In this document: positions 46,766-58,816 of the stretch, piece after piece
Numbering within the stretch: the stretch's first letter is position 1
Layout: each line of letters starts with the position of its first letter
NCBI GenBank assembly: GCA_035048485.1
Contig: CM068589.1
Location: 5,442,229 to 5,506,228, forward strand
Direction: 5' to 3'
Source: Pteria penguin
Taxonomy: Eukaryota; Mollusca; Bivalvia; Pterioida; Pteriidae
Length of the DNA: 64,000 nt
Notes under the pieces: model-generated
Seen by the model: the letters and a program-made list of their open reading frames with translations, nothing else
Database searches by the model: none
What the model was told of the DNA's origin: nothing
Translations under genes and position numbers: made by a program

Positions 46766-49700
46766 TACATACACATTCACTTTTAATACATTAGAAATGG
46801 GAAAGCAGGCATGTTGGGGGGAGGGGGGGGGTTATAAAAAAGACGGGTATCGACAGATACTCTGTCGGAATTTCAGCTGACCCATCCTCGATGTGAAGAT
46901 TAATTTCTGACCGTGAATTGGAGGATACCCAGACCATTTTTGCATGGTAACTCCTTAATCTAAACCATTTCTTCCCGGATTAAGATTATGAAACACGATA
47001 CGCAGCTGTCTTAATGCATAACACAAATATATAATGTTGCAAAAACCCGCCAAAACATAACACGACGTCATTGTGACGTCACTATGGCAAAATGTACTAT
47101 ATAAAGCGGGATAAACTGCAACAATCAACATGCCAAAGAGAAAACAAAGCTGTATGGCACAAATCCCTAAGGATCTGCACACAAAAAATGATAATAGTAG
47201 AATATACACGGAACGACAATACAAAAATATTCGATTGTGCTGCGGTTACCATACCAACTTAGGACGGTCAATTGAAGTAAAAAAGGTCACTCATTTTGTG
47301 TGGTTAACCGGTTTACGGGCACCTGCCTTCCAACTCACTACAAAAGTAGCACAATCAAAGGACGGACAATAAAAATTTTATACATAATCCTCCATATAGA
47401 GAACAAGAATCAACAAGTTTATCAAGGAGAGAGGTCATAAAAATTTATTATTCACAAAAAAATTATGGAATAATATGTTGCTATCAAACATATGTAAGGA
47501 GACATCAACATAAGTAAACCGTGCTCTGCCCGTCTATAATCGAGCTCAAATCCGTGATCAATAGGAGTCCCGACTAACAGTCAGAGGGGACGAGGATCAG
47601 GACCTTCTCTCCTCTGAAAAAGTTTGGACAAGGCACGTCATGAAGTCCCCACCGCCCTGTTAGTCAGCGTGCAACGCTCCAGTAAATGTTTGCATTGGGT
47701 TGTAGAATAGCAAACTTTTCGTCAACTCCATTTTTGTATAATTTCACATAAAGATTGATCTACGTCTTGCTGGGCCTAACTTTTAGATTCTAAAACATCA
47801 ACAGAATTTCAATTTAATTAGACCAGTATCTACAAAAAATTACACCACTTTGCAATTCCATTCCAGTATTTATACACAATTACGCCTTCTATAAATTATA
47901 CACAGCAATAAATATTATTGATAGGCTTCCAGTTATTGTTTAAAACAAAATTTTATACCACATTTGGCAAAATAACTTTCGACTTTTTGAATGTTTGTTG
48001 TTAGTACTACATATGCTTTACATAGCAATGCCGTGATTACAAAGAGCTAAAGATAAAATTTTAAATGTGTAAAAGAAAGTCAGACTTGTTAAACAACTAG
48101 CATTTTTACAGTTTTTGCAGGAATAATCTTTATTCAATTTATTACCAGGTTTTCATGATCAATAGCTCGCAATGTCAATGAATTCGTGGAGTGTCTTAAC
48201 GTTACTGCGATACTATAATACATTTTTAAGTTGGAAAGACTGTCATTAAAGGTTTGCTACTGGAATATGAAACTATGAAATTGTTTCACTCATTTATTCA
48301 TTTTTTCATCCATTCATATATCCATTGTTTAATTGATTAAATTATCTTTACTACTGGATGTTATGAAAGATTTAAATACGAGTAGAATTATTTCGCTGAT
48401 TTATACAACATCAAAATCCTCTCTAATTGTTTGAGATACTTCCTACCTAATACTCTGTCCTCACTATATTGGTCTTTATGTCTGCTCTGAAACATTAGAG
48501 TATTGCGGTACGATGACTTTGTTTCTAGTAAGGACTGACGGACATGACAATTCTAGAATTTTTCTATCCTGAGCCGAAAAAAATTACCATTGATCAACAC
48601 TGACTTTGACATATCTGACTTTTCACACATATACGCTCATTTTTAATAAATTAGAAAGGGGGAACCATGCATGATTGGGGAGGGTTATGAAAAAGACAGG
48701 TATCGACAATTTCTCTATCGGAAATTTTAGCTCACGCCTCAATGCCAAGCTTATGTCTGATTGTGAATTCGAAGAAACACTCTCCATTTTTGTAAAACAC
48801 ATGCATGGTAATTCCTTAATTTAAACATATTCTTTCCGGATTATGATTATGACACATAATACGCAGCTGTCTTAAGGCAATACACAATTATATAATATTG
48901 CAGAAAACCTGCCAAAACATAACATGGCGTCATTCCGACGTCACTATGGCCCAAATGCACTATATGAAGCGGGATAAACCGCTACAATCAACATGTCAAG
49001 AAAAATGCTGGAGTGCAACCTTTTTCTCAACTCCATTTGTCGTGTTATGTCACATAAAGAATGTTCTCCATCAGTTCGGAATGCGTCTTGCTGGGCTTAC
49101 TTTTTATTTTTTAAAAAACAGAATTCCAATTTAATTAGAACAATCCTTGTAAAATTTCACCATTCTGCAATACCATCCCAGTATTTTTACACAATTACGC
49201 CTCTTATAATTATATATAAGTTGGACACAGCTATAAATATTATTGATAGGCTTCTATTTATTGCTTACAACAAAATTTCATTACCAAACATGGCAATATA
49301 CCCTTTGACGTTTTGAATGTTTGTTGCTAGTATAGCATATGCTTTTTATAGCAATGACTTGATTACAAACAGCTAAGGACTTGTTAAATAGCTAGAATTT
49401 GTACCGTTTTTGCAGGAATAATCTTTACTCAGTTTATTACAAGGTTTTCAGTAGACCGTAATATCAATGACGTCGCGGAATGCATTAATGTTACTGCGTA
49501 CTGTATTCCATTTTCCGGTCGGAAAGACTTAAAATGTTATCAAAGGTTTGTAACTGGAATATGCATTTATGAAATTGTTTCATTTAATTATTCATTCTTT
49601 CATCTATATGTGAATTGTTAAATTGATTAAAATATCTTTATTACCGGATGCTATGAAAGGATTCAAAACGGTTACGGGATTTTCTGGTAGGATTATTTCG

Positions 49701-49915
49701 TTGATTTCCACCACATAAAAATCCTGTCTGATTCTGTAAGGTGCTTCATACGTATTGTTCCTGATTTTGGTCTTTGTATCAGCTCTCAAACATCAAATGT
49801 TTATGAGCATATCATTGTGGTACGGTGCCTTGGTTCCAAGTAAGGACTGACAAATATGACAACTCTAGATTTTTTCTATCCTAAGCCGAAAATTTTACCA
49901 CTGATCAACACTGAC
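46766..49915. repeat. Tandem segmental duplication in the G3 intron
   Basis: 46766-47126 matches 48632-48993, and 47700-48605 matches 49000-49915, in order (shared cgacaatc-acatg, aaagcgggataaac, tgaattgttaaattgatta-like blocks). The left copy is split by a 570-bp PLE-2 insertion absent from the right copy. A 61-codon minus-strand frame in the right copy (49604-49789, ENPVTVLNPFIASGNK) is broken in the left copy, so I do not call it. Confidence 0.75.
47127..47699 (-). mobile_element. PLE-2 truncated copy inserted in the left duplicate
   Basis: Contains gattgtgctgcggttaccat, gttaaccggtttacgggcac, cagaggggacgaggatcagg and ttagtcagcg. The right duplicate reads straight through this point (caatcaacatg to ctcaactcc), apart from about 20 bp. 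Confidence 0.7.
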
Positions 49916-49955
49916 TCCCGCTTATTATATAATATTTATAGATATAATATATTAC

Positions 49956-50276
49956 CTGCATGGTGTATGGGCATGTAGATACTTCCTATAGTGACGTCAG
50001 TAATACTATGACAACGAGAGTACATGTCACTGCTGTATTTTAGATTCTTCCATAGATATACACGAATGGTCTGTGTATCTTCCACAGTGTGACACTGGAC
50101 ATTCTCTACGATAGGATCGTTAGAAAGTGTACATCCATCAATGTTTATGACCACATAATGATTGAAATCCGATGTAATGAAGTTGAATTTTATCAATCTA
50201 TCTTTATAATCTGTTTGGTTAAATTTGCAAGTAATTGTTGTGAAAGGTTCCAATAAAGCTTGGATTGTCCACGATG
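49956..50276 (-). CDS. G3 module 2, type-3 extracellular exon (phase 1-1)
   Basis: 321 bp between acceptor tatattccag and donor gtaata, open as 2+318+1. Reads SWTIQALLEPFTTITCKFNQ, then VVINIDGCTLSNDP and a third cysteine in NVQCHT. It aligns end to end with the other G3 type-3 exon (55760-56077): WTI, TTITC-FN, VV-NID-C-LS-NP. This is one complete, probably Ig-like, beta-rich domain per exon. Several N-glycosylation sequons. It should splice to the transmembrane exon. Confidence 0.75.
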
Positions 50277-51113
50277 CTGGAATATAAAGCAACATAGTCA
50301 TATAGCAAATATACACAAGCTAATGCAGTTATATTTGATGTTAATGTATTGATATGTAAAACACCACCCACGTCTTTCAACTGTATAATTGATTGCACTG
50401 ACTTGACATTAGAAAAGAATAATAATAAAAAGAAAACCTCTGACTCCACGGACATGCCTAGTAAACAAGAATCACATAAAAACATAACACAAATTTTACT
50501 GCAGTTGAGGTCATGTCTTACGACGTTAAATTGAAGTGACAATCATCACAAGTTATGTTTCTTCCATTACAAATAAAAAACAAAGAAGAAGTGCCGATCA
50601 GTTATCCAGTGTCGAGGTCTAAATTAGAGGGCTTGATTATGGAGTTGCCCTAAACAAACCGTTGCCAATCCTTGAAAAATACATAATTCCGGGTAAGGCC
50701 AGGTGCCCCGGGAGAGTTAGCGTCTCCTGTTTGCATAAAATCCCGCGGAAACAGTTGTATAGAAACGTCGAATTCGTCGAAGGTCCCAATGCACACAGGA
50801 ATGTACATAAATGGTGTAAGTGGTGTCATAATACGATTTATCGAACAGTCATTCAATCGCACTCCAGAACGTCATGAATCATTCTGCAAAGCGGGACTTC
50901 ATATTCTCTTTTGAGATCACCGTAGCGTGAATGACACAAAATCATTAAAGTCCAATGTAAGAATGATGCAAAATAATGAATTATTTGACTTTTAAGTTTT
51001 TGTTTGATTTTCCGTACGACTAATCTAAATCCCAGATTGATCTGAAGAAGGCACTAAATGTAACCATCAAGACATTTTTGATACTGAACTATTGAGATAT
51101 GAGATATTCCTAC
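50277..51113. other. G3 intron
   Basis: Includes a PLE-tail-like motif at 50696-50730 (ggtgccccgggagagttagcg, gtctcc). No coding region. Confidence 0.5.
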
Positions 51114-51327
51114 CTGAAAATAAGACCTTAGTTTTTAACATTGTTGTAACATTAGCGAACAATCCAATATCCCGGGCGATCACTCTGACCAATAATGGCT
51201 CCTTAAGAAGATTCACCGAATGGACAATCTTTAAGTAACATGTTGAAATGAAGGTCAATCCAGGAATACCAATGGTTTTTTGTTGATTTGAACATGCTTG
51301 GAATTGAACTTTCAGAGATTTACTTTC
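51114..51327 (-). CDS. G3 module 2, type-2 extracellular exon (phase 0-1)
   Basis: 214 bp between acceptor tttacag and donor gtagga. Reads ESKSLKVQFQACSNQQKTIG, then GLTFISTCYLKIV and LLVRVIARDIG. Cys-x17-Cys, ISTC and LLV-V-A are shared with 56350-56563. Completes the domain begun by the exon at 53152-53270. Confidence 0.75.
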
Positions 51328-51399
51328 CTGTAAAGTAAATTAATTGTTTAATATAAGATTAGGAGGGCGATCAGGTTATATGAAATTATTAATAACCAT

Positions 51400-53012
51400 A
51401 AGTCAGTGTTGAGTACCTTTAACATATGTACTAAGTATAGTGAGTTCGAGTTACCCTATTTATATTGGATCCCTAAATTACTCAAAGATCCATTTACACA
51501 TAGGTTCATTGCAGAATCCAGTAAATGCTCCACAAACCTCTATCAGCCCTCCTTACCAAAATATTATCTGCAATTAAGGAGAAACTTCAGACGTACTCCG
51601 ATGAGATGTACTCTCGTAGTGGTATTAATCAGTTTTGGATACTGAGAAACTCCAAAGAATTATTGGAAAACTTAAAATCTCAAAATCTGACAACTATTGA
51701 ATTCATTAAGACTTACGATTTTTCTACACTTTATACTACCATACCTCAAGATAAATTGAAAAACAGGCTCTTTAGAATTATTGATAACTGGGTTTTTTTT
51801 CACAAAAAAGGGTTCCCACAGATATAAATTTATTGTTTTAGGATATCCAGATACATATTTTGTGAAAAACCACTCTGAATCTAAATATAAGTACTCTGAA
51901 GATGACGTAAAACATGCTGGACGTTCTTATTGACAATATATATATTGTGTTCGGTGACCAGGTCTTCCAACAAACCATCGGAATCTCTATGGGGACTAAC
52001 TGTGCTCCTTTACTAGCCGATTTGTTCATTTAGTCGTACGAAATTGACTTTATACAAAATCTTGTAAGTCAAAATAAGAAGAAAAAAGAAGCCTAGTCCT
52101 TTAATTTTACACACAGATATATTGATGATGTACTATCTATAAATAACAAAAACTTTGATACATACGTACATACAATATATCCAAAGGAACTTGAAATTAA
52201 GGACACTACAATATCCAATTCATGTGCTTCATATTTAGATCTACTTATGGATGTCAACCGAGATGGTAAACTTACTACTTCAATTTATTACAAACGTGAT
52301 GACTTCGGTTTCCCCATTGTTAACTTTCCATATACTAGTAGCAACATTCCTTTATCAACAGCGTGCGGTGTTTATGTATCCCAATCGATTCGATATGCCC
52401 GAGAGCCGTCTGAGTATTGCTCTTTCATTTATCGAAGCCAATTACTAGGAGAAAAGTTACTCAAACAAGGATATGAGATATCACGACTTATGTCAACATT
52501 CCGCAAATTTTACGGTCGTTATAAAGACCTTATTTGCTCATATGATGTATCGTTGTCTGACATGTTGACTTCCTTATTTCACAGTAACTAAATCATCTGT
52601 ATTACCTATACTATACAGCAGTATTCTTACTGCTTAAGAACTTTACCTATTTTGACCACGGCTGTGTCGATTCCTAATCCTGTGACAGCAAATAATACTA
52701 TTTCGCTTATATGTAAGGCATCACGACGGGTGTGACGACGGGTGTGACCGGTCGGCAGAGGATGCTTACTCCTCCATGGCACCTGATCCCACCTCTGTTT
52801 TGACAGAGGTTCGTGATTGTTTATATTATATTTACATATGTATTGTCGTGTTTCTTCGACTTCGAGTTGTGGATTTCGGAACAATATCTTGGATTTGTAC
52901 TTATACTATTTATTGTGTAATTATTTTATATATCGGTGCCATCTGTTATATTCTTGGCATATCCTGTTGTGCAATGGATAATCTTACTTTATATGTACTC
53001 TTACTATCATGA
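51400..53012 (+). pseudogene. PLE-1 Penelope-like reverse-transcriptase pseudogene
   Basis: A degenerate RT spread over several frames: ELPYLYWIPKLLKDP, then TYDFSTLYTTIP, then GISMGTNCAPLLADLF, then RYIDDVLSINN (YIDD catalytic box), then SCASYLDLL and YKRDDFGFPIVNFPY to RKFYGRYKDL. A tail with EDAYSSMAPDPTS follows (52755-52795). Stops and frameshifts interrupt it throughout; no GIY-YIG endonuclease was seen. It lies antisense within a G3 intron. The tail signature links it to the dispersed PLE-1 tail repeats. Confidence 0.8.
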
Positions 53013-53151
53013 TCACTAATATAATGACAAAAAAGGACACACACACATAGATTCCAAGACTTTCTGTTCTATAAAAAACTTCTATTCTGTCCTGATCCTC
53101 AAAGTCGAAACTCTGGAAAACCAAATTAAGCTTAGAGTAGTGAGTACTCAC

Positions 53152-53270
53152 CACTACTGACCAGTAGAATACAGGGTTGTCAAGAGATTTACCACTCAGT
53201 ATAGCCGTCAGTCTTAGTGGATAGTGATATAAAATGCTGGCTTCTTGGTGTAATTCCTCGATGTGTAATT
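53152..53270 (-). CDS. G3 module 2, type-1 extracellular exon (phase 1-0)
   Basis: 119 bp between acceptor tattatag and donor gtgagt. Reads ELHIEELHQEASILYHYPLR then LTAILSGKSLDNPVFYWSVV. It closely matches the module 1 exon at 56801-56916 (LHI, L-LTAIL-G-SLD-PVF-W), with the same phases. Confidence 0.78.
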
Positions 53271-53553
53271 CTATAATACAGATAACAGTAATAAATATAC
53301 ATTGTACCTGAAGAATGTCTCTTCTAGAAATTCTAGCAATGCAAAAATCTTCAGAGCAAACTACTTACCAAATTGATTGAACAGTAAGATAAGAAGTCAG
53401 AAAACAAAGTAGTAAGATAAGAATTAAGAAAACACGTTAATTCGGTAATTCATTGTTTGACCTCCAATACTTGAGCGGATAAACTGCAAATGGCTAGAAT
53501 AATGGAAAATACAATAAGTAATAGCTGTTTAACTGTAAAAAGTAAAGGCTTAC

Positions 53554-53586
53554 CTACGAAATGAAAAGATCCATCACTATCAAAAC
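53554..53586 (-). CDS. G3 33-bp micro-exon between modules (phase 1-1)
   Basis: A strong polypyrimidine tract and gacag acceptor precede, and a consensus donor gtaagc follows, exactly 33 bp that reads GFDSDGSFHFVG in phase 1-1. Phase matches the exon before (55760) and after (53270). It would add an 11-residue linker between the two modules without changing frame, so it could be skipped freely. No counterpart was found in G1. Confidence 0.5.
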   Translation of the reverse strand, partial: VLIVMDLFIS

Positions 53587-53674
53587 CTGTCAAAAAAAAA
53601 AAAAAATAAAAAATTGATGCCGGCAAATCTTTATCCTAAAATGTATATAATAAATGTAAACAACGTAGACATTT

Positions 53675-53790
53675 AACCATATCTCGAGGTCCATGGATCA
53701 ATAGGACAATATCGTGTATAGTGCCATATTCAGACAAATGTGAACCCTAATTTCAATTGAGCCGAGACCAGGTGATATACAGGAGTAAGC
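53675..53790 (-). mobile_element. PLE-1 tail fragment
   Basis: Complement of the tail repeat: accatatctcgaggtccatgg, ggacaatatcgtgtatagtg, catattcagacaaatg. Confidence 0.6.
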
Positions 53791-54115
53791 GTCCTTTCCT
53801 TGCATGCAACACCGGTCGCAAAAGTCCTGCAACAGCTAAAGTAAGGGTCCCTGCCTTGCATGCAACACCGGTCGCCAAAGTCCTGCAACAGCTAAAGTAA
53901 GGGTCCCTTCCTTGCATGCAACACCGATCGCAAAGTCCTGCAACAGCTAAAGTAAGGGTCCCTTCCTTGCATGCAACACCGGTCGCAAAGTCCTGCAACA
54001 GCTAAAGTAAGGATCCCTTCCTTGCATGCAACACCGGTCGCAAAGTCCTGCAACAGCTAAAGTAAGGGTCCCTTCCTTGCATGCAACACTGATCGCAAAG
54101 TCCTGCAACAGCTAA
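53790..54115. repeat. 55-bp tandem repeat, about six units
   Basis: Units of ttgcatgcaacaccggtcgc plus aaagtcctgcaacagctaaagtaagggtccc. The unit is the end of the PLE-1 tail that has been amplified in place. Confidence 0.9.
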
Positions 54116-54504
54116 ACCGGGCAACTGAACTGAATGTCCTGAACTAATGAATAACATAATTCAGGGAAATGACAAAATCTGAGAAAATAAAGTCAGTAAC
54201 AAAGCACTAATTCAATGAAAAACAGACTATAAATAGATAATTGATATCAAAGAATGCATGATACAACTCTTTAAGTCGAATTCATTTATTACCTTTTCCT
54301 ATGCGGAATATGTTGCATATAAACCGATTAAATAAGATATGAATTAATGTATGAGGAATATACAGATTATAAACAATTGAAATAAACCAGGTCTTATGGT
54401 TTAGAACTCTTTGAATTAAAATGTAAAATACGAAGCAAATGGTGCTATGGGAGCGCGGCACTCAGAACTTACAAACATCTACCAAGGTTGAAATTCTTAG
54501 ACAA

Positions 54505-54850
54505 AAGAAAAGACAGAAGACATCTGACCGAACTGTATGACACAGGTCAGCAGGGGCATACATATAAAACATTATACTATTAAAAAAAAAAAACACACAC
54601 ACACACACACACACACACAAAACAACAACAACAACAACAACAAAACAACAACAACAAAAAAAAACCATTCTATTCTACCACAATTACGATACCGATTCTG
54701 GACGGTAAATGAAAGTAACAAACATCATTCAATTGGTGTGTTTCGCCCTTCTAGTCAGTGCGCAAGAGAAAAACTGAAGACATCTGACGAAGTTGTATGG
54801 CAAAATCACCAAGGACATGCACACAAAACATCATAATAGCAGAATATTTC
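54505..54850 (-). mobile_element. Two adjacent PLE-2 3'-end fragments
   Basis: Starts at 54508 (gaagacatctgaccgaactg) and 54770 (gaagacatctgacgaagttg). The first is interrupted by (AC)n and (CAA)n at 54592-54660. Confidence 0.6.
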
Positions 54851-55759
54851 GATCGTGCAAGTAGGTTTTTGTTTGGTTTTTTTTTTTTTTTGTTTTTTTT
54901 TTTTTTTGTTTTATGTTTCGGGGCTACCTTCTGCTGTTGAACATCCTTGATGCATTCACCAATTTGTTCATATTCTCCGATTGTTCCAACATTGGAAAAG
55001 TCGTTTAGCAGCATTCAGAATGTTGTGGTAACGGGGATTATGGGTAACAATAAACGGTATATTTTTCTAATCACTGTTTTCCCCTGGGCGGGCATTACGT
55101 GATTCGGATATGGGAATCTGTTTTGCTTTGTACATTCCTGAGTTAATGAGATTATGTGGGTAACTTGGTTTACATAAGTATACTTAAAATTCTTTTTTTT
55201 TTTTCTTTTTGCTTGACAATTTTATTAGCTATAATGGTAAACACACGTCGCGTCATGTTAAACGGGATATTATTCTTGGTGTGGGATGGGTGACAGGACC
55301 GGAAATATAAGTATTGGTGTGTGTCTGTGTCTTTACAATATAAATATGTCATTATATTTGCTCTATTCTTAATTATCATTATATGTAACAAGGGGACTTC
55401 CTTGTCATTCTTCTCTATGGTAAATTTATAGAATTATGTAGACCATTTTTAAGAAAATTAAATCTGATTTATTCTTCTTCAAATTTAGTGCAAACTACAA
55501 AACAGTCATTCAGCTAGCGTTTCAAATTTTCCTTTATGTATAGTAGACTAAACTACATGTGTATATATATATAGTACAATGAACATATATTGTATATTTT
55601 TCTAGAGTGTGTTCGTCCTGATACAAAAGTTTTGTGACATTATGAATGTGCTTTGTTTTCAGTTTTCTGCTCCCTATAGTACGCAGTTTCATATATTTAC
55701 CAAATCTTTTCATTTTGAAAAGAATTCTTGTTAAATAAATACATTGTTTATTGGTTTAC
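54851..55759. other. G3 intron with poly-T tracts
   Basis: T-rich runs at 54868-54910 and 55190-55215. No exon recognised. Confidence 0.5.
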
Positions 55760-56077
55760 CTTTTGTTTTCAAATGTACGTAAGGACTGCCTTGAGTGGCA
55801 TCAATACCATGAAAACGAATGTTCACGCCATCAATATAATTCCATACTTCTTGTAGGGACACCAGAATAGCTGTTTTTCCTCTGTCGGTTTTACAATCCA
55901 TACTTTTTATAAATGGATTGTAAGAGAGACTGCATATGTCAATATTCAGAACCACATCGTGTATGAGTTCAGGTGTTACAAACTTCAATGTCATCATACT
56001 TTCATCATATTCTGATTGATTAAAAGTGCATGTGATCGTTGTCAGGGCATCGTAAACTATATGGATCGTCCACTGAG
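55760..56077 (-). CDS. G3 module 1, type-3 extracellular exon (phase 1-1)
   Basis: 318 bp between acceptor tttttacaag and donor gtaaac, open as 2+315+1. Reads QWTIHIVYDALTTITCTFNQ, then DVVLNIDICSLSYNP and SMDCKTD. Paralogous along its full length to 49956-50276. The acceptor tract is weak but fixed by that alignment. Confidence 0.75.
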
Positions 56078-56349
56078 CTTGTAAAAATATAATATTCACA
56101 ATGACAGTTCAATAGTACAGTGAATTTAGAGTAATACATCTTTTGTGTAATGTTTTTGTGTGTGTGATAATACCGTTTGATATCTGTTTTGCAATGAAAA
56201 AAATATCTTTCATCATAACCTAGTACTGATAAATTAGAATTCATTGGATGTTCGTCAGCAACAATATATCTATTGATGATTTTCATACTGATGATGATGA
56301 CTTTGCAATTTACTTCTAATAAGTTATATGGTGAGCCTGTGTGTCGTAC

Positions 56350-56563
56350 CTGAAAATGTGATACTATTGTCTGATATAGCAGTCATATTAAATGAAGTTT
56401 CATTATCAAAGGCGACCACTTTTACTAGAAGGGGTCCCATAAAACTTTGAACGTCATCTATAAACCTTAAATCGCAAGTGGATATATAGGACCATCCAGG
56501 TATATTTGTTGTCGTTTGTAGGTTGTGGCAAGGCTGGGAAATAACTTCATGCAAGTCTTTGTT
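56350..56563 (-). CDS. G3 module 1, type-2 extracellular exon (phase 0-1)
   Basis: 214 bp between an acceptor ending acag and donor gtacga. Reads NKDLHEVISQPCHNLQTTTN, then GWSYISTCDLRF and GPLLVKVVAFDNETSFNMT, with two N-glycosylation sequons. Same length and phases as 51114-51327. Confidence 0.78.
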
Positions 56564-56727
56564 CTGTAAAAATAAAAGAAATAAAATGCATTCAGCAATA
56601 TCTCAGGCCACACTTTCCACCACGACTTATCCAGCACAGACAGAAGGTGGATCTCTTGATCAATACGCGTTTTAATGTGATGCATTACTTAAAATTATAT
56701 AGCCAAAAAAGAGATTTACACAGTAAT

Positions 56728-56730
<3 letters not shown>

Positions 56731-56778
<48 letters not shown>
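56731..56778. repeat. (CA)n microsatellite
   Basis: About 24 dinucleotide units in the small intron between the G3 type-1 and type-2 exons. Confidence 0.97.
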
Positions 56779-56780
<2 letters not shown>

Positions 56781-56800
56781 ACATGTTTGATGTGACTCAC

Positions 56801-56916
56801 AACCAATATCCACTGAAATACAGGATCCAGAGATCTGCCATTTAGTATTGCCGTAAGATTCAATGGTTGCACACTTGCCAATGTCTCATTATCACTTAGT
56901 CCTTGGATATGCAAAT
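56801..56916 (-). CDS. G3 module 1, type-1 extracellular exon (phase 1-0)
   Basis: 116 bp between acceptor cattttag and donor gtgagt. Reads DLHIQGLSDNETLASVQPLN, then LTAILNGRSLDPVFQWILV. It is the most upstream exon I can place in G3. Together the nine G3 exons total 1598 nt, which with the one base from the preceding exon is 533 codons in one unbroken frame. The signal-peptide exon (expected to end in phase 1) was not found upstream. Confidence 0.75.
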
Positions 56917-58816
56917 CTAAAATGATATAAGATTAAGCAATTTATATAATACTCTATAAGGTATTCCGGTGGACATTTTCCTTATTTGCCGAAAGATATA
57001 GCATGATCAAACGTATGTTAGAGGAAATCGCTATAATCTCTCCTTACTTCACAGCACTACACCAGTAAAGTCAATGAGGCAGAAATATCACACACACCGC
57101 GAGACCATTCCCTCTACGAATAGTGTAAATCAGATGTGAATATTAACACCTTCAAAAGAAGTATTGGATAATTTCAAACACTTTTTGTTTTGATTATAAC
57201 ATTTAACGAGAATTATATTCTTTATTCTACGATCCCAAAATAAAAAAGAAAAGTTATTATTATCACAACACTTTTCGACAATAAATACAATTATTTCTTG
57301 GTTTGGAAGAATCTCAAAAGGTACTGATACATTGCACTTGGAAATCCGAAAGCATTGTGTTTACAGTGGACGTCGAAATAAGTGACAACATACCTGCAGA
57401 GTTTTGAAGTTACTAAGTGCATGCATTCAAATGTGCACTCTTTCTGGACATTTAAATCTGATTAAAACCAGATCTTTATCCCGATTCCCTTTGTTGAAAA
57501 AATTGAAATATGACAGTTTCTAGTGAAACAAATGAATCCAAGACCGTTATTAATAATTTTACTACAAAAATACACCTCTCTCCTTCCTCGTTTTTATTTT
57601 GATGTTTTAATTCTCTGATAATTATACAAGACCTCCCCCTCAGGTCATCAGTGGAAAGTGAAAAGAATTCTAGTTCAGCAACATTTTTCTAATTTCTCAC
57701 GATTCACATTCGATACAAAATCAGTGCTCTAAATTCTCAATATTTCATCAACTACGATGTACTATATTTGCACAGAGAGTACAATCATCCGTTTTTAAAA
57801 CAATACATGTATAATTCCCACCTTGTTGTTTTTACCTCATTTCTAATCACGATTTGCAAGATGCTCTATATTTATTATGGACAATTTACAGTGGGTAATA
57901 AAAAGACGACATTGCAGTCCTAGCAGAATATTTGGAGCTAAGATGTAAGTGTGTGAGAATAAGCCTTTATGTGTGAGTGCAATTGGGTGAGACACACCAT
58001 CTGAAACTAAATTCCGCCTTTGCTCATATATATACATGATAAGGTTTAAAATTCCATACAGGTTTAAAGGACTGCTGCACAAACATGCTCACTGAGTGGA
58101 AAATCTAGGTCAGACACACCACCTTATCTTCTAAACATAACCATAAGAATCTACTAAACATGTTTAATTAACCGATAAATTTGGGTGAGACACACCATCT
58201 GAAACTAAACTCCGCCTTTGCACCATTTTTGTAAGTATGAACATGCTATGACTCATATAAGGAAATGAATCTCCTTAACATTACCTTAAAAATCTATCAA
58301 ACGTCCTCAATCAACCACAAAATATGAGTCAGACACAGCATCTAAAACTAGATCCTTCCTTTTCACATATAGATGCATCATTGGTGTAAGTTTGAACATC
58401 GTCTACCCCGTATTAAAGAAATCATGAAACTTCTAAACAATGAGGACGCCGACGCCGAGAGAGCAATAACATAAGTCCCCCTCCTTTTATGAGATGAGCT
58501 AAAAATGAATATATTAGAAATGCTTCTTGTACAATTAAAACAAATGACAAATTAATCTCTGTTGATATTAATGATGGTTACCTATATATGACTATATTTT
58601 GATGATCTTGGGATTCAAATGGAAAGGAATTTATGATAAATGTAGAGTACTACACTCTGCCTTGAACTGTTCCTCTTATTACTTAGATAAGACTATTAAA
58701 TCTCTTATAGAATATTTGAGATTACTTGACTTTAGTGTTATTGTATACGTGAATGAAAACAAGAAAACAAGAATCTAGTGCTATTGGTGCATCCGGTCTG
58801 TTCTTTCATAATTTAC
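56917..58816. other. Unassigned DNA with degenerate short repeats
   Basis: tgagacacaccatctgaaac recurs at about 57988 and 58186, with diverged copies at 58108 and 58326. No exon recognised. Confidence 0.4.

Noticed and set aside
46955..47224. 89-codon minus-strand ORF
   Set aside because: It runs across the junction between the duplicated segment and a PLE-2 insertion, so it is a chance chimera.
49604..49789. 61-codon minus-strand ORF in the G3 intron
   Set aside because: Its duplicated counterpart near 48.35-48.5 kb is full of stops, and no splice sites frame it.
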